A DNA stretch of 5,457 bases from Candidatus Fibrimonadales bacterium (lineage in GTDB: Bacteria > Fibrobacterota > Fibrobacteria > Fibrobacterales > Fibrobacteraceae), in NCBI GenBank assembly GCA_009777135.1, contig WRMM01000160.1:1-5457 (forward strand), given 5' to 3'. Of the stretch, positions 1-4,462 are shown in pieces. Both the position numbers and the translations under genes were made by a program. Numbering within the stretch: position 1 is the stretch's first letter; each line of letters opens with the position of its first letter. The notes beneath the pieces were generated by a model. It did not search any database. It saw nothing but the letters and a program-made list of their open reading frames with translations, and was not told the origin of the DNA.

Positions 1-99
1 CTCTATGAACATGGTTTTATCCACATAGAGAAGCTTCTCCTCTATGTAGCCAGAAAATATGCTGCTGCTCAAATCAATGCGGTATTTCTTTTTGCGCAT
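1..99 (-). CDS. Partial AAA-ATPase-like / PD-(D/E)XK family protein, N-terminus only
   Basis: The minus strand from an ATG at 97-99 stays open to the window edge and gives 33 residues, beginning MRKKKYRIDLSSS and ending YVDKTMFIE. The YVDKT-x-x-I motif about 25 residues from the start is the hallmark of the N-terminus of the AAA-ATPase-like domain (PF09820), usually followed by a PD-(D/E)XK nuclease-like domain (PF08011). These proteins are abundant in Bacteroidota, Fibrobacterota, Treponema and Clostridia; their role is poorly understood, with suggestions of mobile-element or defence functions. The in-frame stop (TGA) ten codons upstream and the lack of another ATG, GTG or TTG between them fix the start. 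No clear Shine-Dalgarno sequence precedes it. The Walker motifs and nuclease residues lie outside the window, so whether the gene is intact is unknown. The family call rests on one short motif and its position. Confidence 0.6.
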   Translation of the reverse strand, partial: MRKKKYRIDLSSSIFSGYIEEKLLYVDKTMFIE

Positions 100-238
100 A
101 AGGGATAAGGTAGAAAAATCAAAGCCATTTCAGTGCGCTTGTTTTGATAATTCCATTGAAGTTTTGCTCTGGCAATATCTTATCCATTGTGAGAAGCAGT
201 TATGATTTTAAGCGGAATAGCGTTGTGGGCATGGAGAG
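100..238. other. Intergenic region between the large lipoprotein and the partial AAA-ATPase-like gene
   Basis: These 139 bases hold no convincing gene. No strong hairpin with a T-run follows the lipoprotein stop codon, so no terminator can be called. On the minus strand a TTGCCA hexamer (170-175) stands 17 nt before AATTAT (147-152), a weak sigma70-like pair with four of six matches at the -10. It could drive the gene at 99-1, but this is only a suggestion. Confidence 0.4.
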
Positions 239-1753
239 TTAAAACCCCGTACCCTTAGACGCCACAAAATCCACCATCGCGTCCGAGAAATCATCCAGCG
301 CGGCTAATCGTATTGTTAAATGGCTAAACGTATCGAATATCAGGTTGAAGTCATCATGCGCCGCCTGCGCCTTCTGCCTATAGGTGTCAAAATTGTAATC
401 CTCGACGCCAGGCTTCAGAGCGAGGCCGTTGTCGTAAGAGGCTAAGAGATCGCTGAATTTCGTCGCGCCTTCGGTAACGCTGAACCAAAACTGATGCCAA
501 TATAAGCCTTGCCACCACTCATCGGGGTACTGATACATGCCAAGCTTATAACGCCCGCTATCATCATTTATCTGTCCGGGGATTTTACTGCCGTCAGCAA
601 GCGTTATCGTTGCCGCGTCCATCCATCCCTCATCCAGAAGCTCATCCACCTCAACGGATACGATGTTGAAAGCGCCGATGTCTAACCTTACATCTTCCAC
701 CACCACATGTTCGTTGCTCGTATAACTGCTCGTGAAACTATAGGTAGGCTCAACAACATAAAAATGACCGTTCTCGAAGCTATAGCTATATTCGCCATCA
801 TCGGCACCACTTTCAAAGCCCCACATATCCGCACCTGTGGCGTTCTCTTCAAAAGCGGAGGCGTAAAAGCTGCGGTAGTCGCTATCGAGGGAAACATACG
901 TACTGGCGTTAACGCATTTTTTGACGCCGCCGACCTCTTCAAACTCAAAGTAGTCGTAGGAAGCGTCGTCGATCGAAACGGAAATGAACTTGCTGCCTTT
1001 GTAGGACATAGAGAGGTCTACGGTAATCGGATAGTACTCATCGAACGCTTCGAGGTAATATTGGTAATCATTGAGTTTGGCGTACACTTCGTTTGTCCCG
1101 CCGGCGAGCATAGAGAGTTTTATTGTTGCCCTAGGCGCTTGGTAGAATATGATCCGTCCGGCGGCGTTCGTTTCATATTTGATGCGGATGTCGTCGGATA
1201 CGTCGAACCATTCGTTCTGTTCCTCAATGTCGGAACCCTCGAAATCCGTGAGAACGACGTCCTTAATCGTTTCCGACACGGAGAGCAGATTTTCATAAAA
1301 CTCGATTAGCCATTCAACCTCTGCCGAACTGGGAATTGCGGATACCGGAATGGCATGCGCAACGCTGGCCATTCTGTTCAGCACCGTGCTAGACTTTGCC
1401 AACGCTACGCGCCGTTCCGCCTGCGTCTTTTTCGCCTCTGTGGACATTTTTAGCGTCCTTGCCGCGCCTACCGATGACTTATTCAGCGATCCCGACCCGC
1501 CCGGCAGCGCCACCACGGCGGGCGCAATGTCTTCGAGCGCGGGCACGAAGTCGGCGTTGCGGAATGCGGTTGCGGCGGCGGCTTGCCATCCGGCTTCGTC
1601 GCCACCGCCACCACCACCGCCGCCCGATGAGCAAGATGTGAATGTCTTAACCCCGATGATCCCGATTATGAGAACGAATAGGATTTTGGCGAGGTTTTGC
1701 AGAGGCAAGGCATGCCTTGCCCTTGTATTGATGAACGATTTGATTTTGTTCAT
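239..1753 (-). CDS. Large unrecognised lipoprotein with poly-Gly tether
   Basis: I do not recognise the family. From the ATG at 1753 the product is 504 residues. It has a basic N-region (1-23), a hydrophobic stretch ILFVLIIGIIGV (25-36) and a lipobox-like FTSC with Cys41, followed by SS and eight glycines (44-51). This predicts a signal-peptidase II lipoprotein on a flexible tether. Residues 55-140 are Ala-rich and low in complexity; 175-430 are rich in Asp, Glu and aromatic residues with a beta-like alternation and a Trp/Tyr cluster near 412-424; the last 65 look helical. I prefer this start to the ATG at 1768 because GGAG (1763-1766) sits 9 nt before it, while nothing precedes the other. 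The lipobox has Phe at -3, which is tolerated but unusual. The gene begins 65 nt after the UDP-glucose dehydrogenase and could be read from the same transcript. G+C is about 73% over 1501-1620, well above its neighbours, suggesting different ancestry or biased low-complexity sequence. Confidence 0.75.
   Translation of the reverse strand: MNKIKSFINTRARHALPLQNLAKILFVLIIGIIGVKTFTSCSSGGGGGGGGDEAGWQAAAATAFRNADFVPALEDIAPAVVALPGGSGSLNKSSVGAARTLKMSTEAKKTQAERRVALAKSSTVLNRMASVAHAIPVSAIPSSAEVEWLIEFYENLLSVSETIKDVVLTDFEGSDIEEQNEWFDVSDDIRIKYETNAAGRIIFYQAPRATIKLSMLAGGTNEVYAKLNDYQYYLEAFDEYYPITVDLSMSYKGSKFISVSIDDASYDYFEFEEVGGVKKCVNASTYVSLDSDYRSFYASAFEENATGADMWGFESGADDGEYSYSFENGHFYVVEPTYSFTSSYTSNEHVVVEDVRLDIGAFNIVSVEVDELLDEGWMDAATITLADGSKIPGQINDDSGRYKLGMYQYPDEWWQGLYWHQFWFSVTEGATKFSDLLASYDNGLALKPGVEDYNFDTYRQKAQAAHDDFNLIFDTFSHLTIRLAALDDFSDAMVDFVASKGTGF
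1704..1721. repeat. Perfect 18-bp palindrome inside the lipoprotein signal peptide
   Basis: GGCAAGGCATGCCTTGCC is identical to its own reverse complement. The symmetry extends imperfectly to 1698-1727, with one mismatch and two G-T pairs. It is read in frame as RARHALP within the N-region of the lipoprotein signal peptide, which is longer than usual at about 23 residues before the hydrophobic core. It resembles small palindromic elements that can sit inside reading frames without breaking them, as described in Rickettsia and Wolbachia. Whether it is a dispersed element in this genome cannot be seen from one copy. Confidence 0.8.
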
Positions 1754-1762
1754 TGTTTGGTT

Positions 1763-1766
1763 CTCC
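1763..1766 (-). promoter_or_regulatory. Ribosome binding site deciding the lipoprotein start
   Basis: The minus strand reads GGAG here, 9 nt before the ATG at 1751-1753. The upstream in-frame ATG (1766-1768) has only an AT-rich sequence before it. The upstream ATG actually overlaps this GGAG, so the shorter 504-residue product is the better model. Confidence 0.6.
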
Positions 1767-1818
1767 ATTAGTTAAATAAGCGTAGCAACATGTTTTGCCA
1801 CAGTGATAATGTATAAAA

Positions 1819-3180
1819 TTACGCCTTGCCTATGCTCATAAATTCAAAGCCGATTTTTTTCAGCTTTTCGCCGTCAAGAATGTTGCGGCCATCAAAAACA
1901 AGGGCTGGCTTGCTCATTAAATCGTAAATTTTTTGCCAGTCCAACTCAGCGAATTGCTTCCATTCCGTGCAGAGCAAGATTGCATGGGCATCTTTTGCGG
2001 CTTCGTAGGGGTCTTCGGCGAATTGAACTTTGTCTAGAGCATCGCTCAAATCTCGCTTTGCATCGGGCACGGCTTTGTAATCGGTTATAACAGGAATTGC
2101 CCGTTCGTCTAAAAGCTCTCTAACAATCAAAAGCGCAGGGCTTTCGCGGGTATCGTTGGTATCTGCCTTGAATGCAAAGCCAAAAACGGCGATTTTTTTG
2201 CCAGTTATCGTGTTGAACAAGGAACGCAAAACCCTTTTGACTGAGCGCGTTGTTTGCCATTCGTTTATTTTCACAACGCTTTCCCAATATTCAGCGACTT
2301 CTGGCAGTCCGTAGTGTTCGCATAAGTAAACTAGATTGAGAATATCTTTTTTGAAGCATGAGCCGCCAAAGCCAATGGAGGCTTTCAGAAATTTTGAGCC
2401 TATGCGTGAATCTTTGCCTATTGCGTGCGCAATTTCGTCTATGTTTGCGCCGGTTTTTTCGCAAAGGGCGCTGATGCTGTTTATGCTAGAAACTCTCTGC
2501 GCCAAGAATGCGTTTGCGGTTAGTTTTGAGAGTTCAGAGCTCCATAAGTTTGTGGTGATAATTTTTTCTCTCGGAACCCAGTTGGCGTAGATTTTTGCTA
2601 TTTCTTCTACTGCCGCCAAGCCTTCTTCGCTTTTGTGCCCGCCTATCAAGACTCTGTCAGGGTTTTCCAAGTCTGATATTGCGGTTCCTTCTGCCAAAAA
2701 TTCCGGATTGCTAACTATTTGAAAACGTATCCCTTTGTTGTTGCTGTTAAGAATGCGTTCCATGGATTCTGCGGTTCGCACAGGCAGGGTGCTTTTTTCA
2801 ACAACGATTTTTCCTTTGTCGCTTGCGGCAAGGATGTTGCGGGCTGTTTTTTCAATGTATTGCAAATCGCTTGCTTTGCCAGCTCCGAATCCGAAAGTTT
2901 TTGTAGGTGTGTTGACGCTCACAAAGATTATATCCGCTTCTTTTATGCTTGCGTCTATGTCTGTTCCAAAGAACAGGTTTTTGCCTCTTGCGTTTTCTAC
3001 AATTTCTTTTAAGCCTGGTTCATAGACTGGCAGCGTATCGCTGTTCCAAGCGTTTATGCGGTTTGGGTTTATGTCAACTACTTTGATTTGGTATTGCGGG
3101 CATTTTTTGGCTATCATTGCCATGGTAGGTCCGCCTACATAGCCAGCGCCTATGCAAAGAATTTTTTTTTCAAATGTCAT
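1819..3180 (-). CDS. ugd: UDP-glucose 6-dehydrogenase, eukaryote-like type
   Basis: This enzyme oxidises UDP-glucose to UDP-glucuronate with two NAD+ in the cytoplasm, feeding uronic-acid-containing capsule, exopolysaccharide or LPS. The 453 residues contain the N-terminal Rossmann motif GAGYVG (11-16), VNTPTKT (89-95), EKST (128-131), NPEFLAEGTA (158-167, Glu161), SSELSKLTANAFLAQR (214-229, Lys219 and Asn223), GFGGSCFKKD (270-279, nucleophile Cys275 and Asp279) and the C-terminal domain motif GFAFKADTNDTRES (334-347). All catalytic positions are present and run one residue off human UGDH numbering. From memory of that protein, long stretches such as RINAWNS, LPVYEPGLKE, GKNLFF and WSSELSKL match the animal/plant type rather than the shorter E. 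coli Ugd or B. subtilis TuaD type. It lacks the extra C-terminal tail of the animal enzyme. Its ATG overlaps the nitroreductase stop by one base, so the two are co-translated. A run of nine A residues covers codons 4-7. Confidence 0.96.
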   Translation of the reverse strand: MTFEKKILCIGAGYVGGPTMAMIAKKCPQYQIKVVDINPNRINAWNSDTLPVYEPGLKEIVENARGKNLFFGTDIDASIKEADIIFVSVNTPTKTFGFGAGKASDLQYIEKTARNILAASDKGKIVVEKSTLPVRTAESMERILNSNNKGIRFQIVSNPEFLAEGTAISDLENPDRVLIGGHKSEEGLAAVEEIAKIYANWVPREKIITTNLWSSELSKLTANAFLAQRVSSINSISALCEKTGANIDEIAHAIGKDSRIGSKFLKASIGFGGSCFKKDILNLVYLCEHYGLPEVAEYWESVVKINEWQTTRSVKRVLRSLFNTITGKKIAVFGFAFKADTNDTRESPALLIVRELLDERAIPVITDYKAVPDAKRDLSDALDKVQFAEDPYEAAKDAHAILLCTEWKQFAELDWQKIYDLMSKPALVFDGRNILDGEKLKKIGFEFMSIGKA

Positions 3181-3824
3181 TATTCTACCACCCTGAAAAA
3201 GTTTTCCAAAGGTTCTCTTTTGGTTGTGAAACTGTTCGCTATGCTGTCTGTTTTTGGGTAGCCAAATGGCAACGCAAGCAGGAACAGCAAATTTTCGGAA
3301 TTTGGGATGTGTTTTCGCAATAAATCCGGATATGCCATTGCGCTGTATTGCACGCAGCAGCCAAGTTCTCTATTGTTCAGCTCTGTTATTAGGGCTTGCA
3401 AAAAAATTCCGCAATCCAAGAATGTTCCTTGTTCGTATTCGCCTTTGTTCATGGCAAGAAAGAATACTTGTTTTGCGCCAAAGAATTTGAAGTTTTCGCC
3501 ATCGTGTTCTTTGCGTTTTTCTTTGTCTTCTCTGCCTATTCCTTTGTGCGTGAGAAATGCTTTGCCAAGTTCCACGGCTCTTTTTTTGTAAGCTTCCGGC
3601 AGAGGGTCTAGGCTGTATGTGTATTCAAATGCAAGCGGTTTGCCTTCGTTGAATGCGTTTGAGTAATCTGCCCGTAAATTTTCCAGAGCCTGCCCTTGAA
3701 GCAAAACGAGCTTCCAAGGCTGGGTATTTTTGCTGCTAGGCGCTCGCGCCGCCGCAAGCACCATGGCTTGCGCAATGTCTGTGGGAACTATTTCACCGGT
3801 GAATGCTCTAACGGATTTTCTCAT
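3180..3824 (-). CDS. Nitroreductase family protein (FMN-dependent), short N-terminus
   Basis: The 214 residues carry the family signatures: RKSVRAF (2-8) and APSSKNTQPW (28-37), which bind FMN phosphate and ring; a central helix with FLDCGIFLQALITELNNRELG; and the C-terminal LALPFGYPK followed by KREPLENFF. Such cytoplasmic flavoproteins reduce nitro groups, quinones or enones with NAD(P)H; the physiological substrate cannot be read from sequence. It is the first gene of a two-gene unit with ugd. Homologues usually have about eight to ten residues ahead of the R-R/K-S-V-R motif, but here the ATG is directly followed by it. An in-frame TAG eight codons upstream with no alternative start rules out an extension in this frame, and no Shine-Dalgarno is visible. 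A short reading frame from ATG 3855, one base out of register, would encode a plausible missing N-terminal helix, so a one-base frameshift or sequencing error is possible. Confidence 0.9.
   Translation of the reverse strand: MRKSVRAFTGEIVPTDIAQAMVLAAARAPSSKNTQPWKLVLLQGQALENLRADYSNAFNEGKPLAFEYTYSLDPLPEAYKKRAVELGKAFLTHKGIGREDKEKRKEHDGENFKFFGAKQVFFLAMNKGEYEQGTFLDCGIFLQALITELNNRELGCCVQYSAMAYPDLLRKHIPNSENLLFLLALPFGYPKTDSIANSFTTKREPLENFFRVVE
3188..3194 (-). promoter_or_regulatory. Ribosome binding site of ugd, within the end of the nitroreductase gene
   Basis: The minus strand reads AGGGTGG 7 nt before the ugd ATG, inside the last codons of the nitroreductase. Together with the TAATG stop/start overlap it supports translational coupling and a shared transcript. 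Confidence 0.5.
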
Positions 3825-3825
3825 G
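3803..3825 (-). repeat. Direct repeat copy A, at the nitroreductase start
   Basis: This 23-bp stretch covers the nitroreductase start codon to codon 7. It matches 4007-4029 at 22 of 23 positions in the same orientation. A perfect 12-bp palindrome TTCACCGGTGAA (3792-3803) adjoins its downstream end. Confidence 0.75.
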
Positions 3826-3920
3826 CGCGGTAATATAGAAAATTTCTACTTTCATCAACTATGAAAACCTTGTTTCACGGCTCTTCTTTTAAAGCGTTTG
3901 CCATTTTCAAAAATCCTAGA

Positions 3921-3947
3921 ATTATACCACCCTCTGCACGAGGCAGA
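3921..3947 (-). promoter_or_regulatory. Extended -10 promoter with inverted repeat, upstream of nitroreductase-ugd
   Basis: The minus strand reads TGGTATAAT at 3929-3921, a perfect -10 hexamer with the TG extension. No recognisable -35 hexamer lies 16-18 nt upstream. Instead an inverted repeat TCTGC-N5-GCAGA (3933-3947) occupies the spacer and the -35 position, so a dimeric regulator may bind there. Transcription would start near 3914 and give a leader of about 90 nt. The -10 match is seen directly; activity and regulation are inferred. Confidence 0.5.
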
Positions 3948-3984
3948 CATTACCAAGTTTTTGGAGGCGGCAAGCCAAAGGCTT

Positions 3985-4011
3985 AAAAATTAGCATCCCG
4001 CAAAGGATGCT
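3985..4011 (-). terminator. Rho-independent terminator of the barrel-lipoprotein pair
   Basis: On the minus strand a 7-bp perfect stem, AGCATCC/GGATGCT (4011-4005 with 3998-3992) closed by a six-base loop, is followed by AATTTTT. It starts 26 nt after the lipoprotein stop codon. The stem is short and only moderately G+C-rich, so termination may be partial. One arm is shared with the repeat of the nitroreductase 5' end. Confidence 0.55.
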
Positions 4012-4029
4012 CTAACGGATTTTGTCATG
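4007..4029 (-). repeat. Direct repeat copy B, remnant-like copy of the nitroreductase 5' end
   Basis: The minus strand reads ATG at 4028 and then codes for MTKSVRASFAGC before a stop at 3990-3992, against MRKSVRAF in the intact gene. The DNA matches copy A at 22 of 23 positions, 204 bp apart. Similarity stops abruptly on both sides. It may be a scar of a duplication or a dispersed element; it is not a functional gene. Confidence 0.7.
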
Positions 4030-4037
4030 AGAGTGTG

Positions 4038-4448
4038 TTAGTAAGTGTTATTTGCATACAAAGCGCAAAAAGTTAGGTTAACAATTAAACCGCCTTGGCT
4101 AGTACAATCAGCGTCTTCAGAAGCATTGCTGACAGTCCAGTCGCAATCTTCATATCCGTCATAATTAAAACAATACCAAGGACCGTTACAACTTCCGGCA
4201 GCACTTCCATTAACTGCAGAACAATTACTAGCATTAAAGTTGCTGGCCATTTTTAAGCATGCACTATTGCCAGAATTAAGGCAATAACCGGAGCCACCAG
4301 GGTTAGGACCGGGACCAGGTCCGGGACCTGGGTTGCCTTCAACATCTTTGCTCCAAACTGTATCGCCGCTGGGGGTTATAAATCCATCTGCGGAACAGCC
4401 AAAGAAGAATGCTGCAGAAACAAAAGCGAGAATGAAAAACTTTTTCAT
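4038..4448 (-). CDS. Small Cys-rich lipoprotein with Gly-Pro linker
   Basis: I do not recognise the family. The 136-residue product has a short signal peptide MKKFFILAFVSAAFFFGC with lipobox FFGC and lipidated Cys18, so it should be exported and anchored in a membrane. A linker of repeated Gly-Pro (about 39-53, DNA 4290-4334) leads to a C-terminal domain with eight cysteines (56, 64, 76, 87, 93, 102, 115, 128). The even number and regular 6-13 residue spacing suggest four disulfide bonds in an oxidising compartment. The domain is rich in Asn, Ser and Gly with aromatic clusters WYCFNYDGYEDCDW (91-104), which could bind carbohydrate, but this is a guess. A near-consensus AAGGAGG stands 7 nt before the ATG and overlaps the upstream stop codon, tying it to the barrel gene in one transcript. 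A binding or scaffold role with that barrel is an inference from position only. Confidence 0.8.
   Translation of the reverse strand: MKKFFILAFVSAAFFFGCSADGFITPSGDTVWSKDVEGNPGPGPGPGPNPGGSGYCLNSGNSACLKMASNFNASNCSAVNGSAAGSCNGPWYCFNYDGYEDCDWTVSNASEDADCTSQGGLIVNLTFCALYANNTY
4290..4334 (-). repeat. Gly-Pro coding repeat in the lipoprotein linker
   Basis: Alternating GGN and CCN codons encode NPGPGPGPGPNPGG. The DNA is a degenerate 6-bp repeat with embedded GGACC/GGTCC symmetry. Such tracts vary in length by slippage in other lipoproteins and give an extended, stiff linker. Confidence 0.75.
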
Positions 4449-4455
4449 TTTTAAA

Positions 4456-4462
4456 CCTCCTT
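4456..4462 (-). promoter_or_regulatory. Strong ribosome binding site overlapping the barrel gene stop
   Basis: The minus strand reads AAGGAGG, 7 nt from the lipoprotein ATG. Its first two bases belong to the stop codon of the upstream gene. It is the best Shine-Dalgarno in the window and shows that this genome uses the canonical signal, which makes its absence before the nitroreductase more notable. Confidence 0.85.

Larger units (their letters stand above)
3825..4037. other. Intergenic regulatory region between the lipoprotein and nitroreductase genes
   Basis: These 213 bases separate two minus-strand transcription units and hold no convincing gene. In the direction of transcription they contain a copy of the nitroreductase 5' end (4029-4007), a terminator-like hairpin (4011-3985), a small hairpin AAGCC-AAA-GGCTT (3972-3984) and an extended -10 promoter (3929-3921). 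About 90 nt of likely 5' leader then precede the nitroreductase ATG. The leader contains a nine-codon frame from ATG 3904 (MANALKEEP) after AGGA, which is too short to call. Confidence 0.6.

Noticed and set aside
1..47. Repeated CTCTATG/CATAGAG units and the palindrome GAGAAGCTTCTC, suggesting hairpins
   Set aside because: They fall inside the codons of the partial AAA-ATPase-like gene, the stems are short and no T-run follows.
1..108. Plus-strand open frame reading LYEHGFIHIEKLLLYVARK to a stop
   Set aside because: It is the antisense of the YVDKT-containing minus-strand gene, which has a recognisable motif.
707..1309. Plus-strand open frame of 200 codons opposite the large lipoprotein
   Set aside because: No recognisable domain, no convincing start context, and the opposite strand has a signal peptide, lipobox and ribosome binding site.
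1769..1818. Possible separate promoter for the large lipoprotein in the gap after ugd
   Set aside because: The best pair (TGGCAA and TATTTA, 16 nt apart) is weak, and the AACATGTT palindrome at 1787-1794 is too short to mean much alone.
3832..3858. TTGATG and TATATT close to the nitroreductase ATG as an alternative promoter
   Set aside because: The spacer is only 15 nt and the start site would fall on or next to the ATG; the extended -10 at 3921-3929 is a better match. Leaderless transcription is not excluded.
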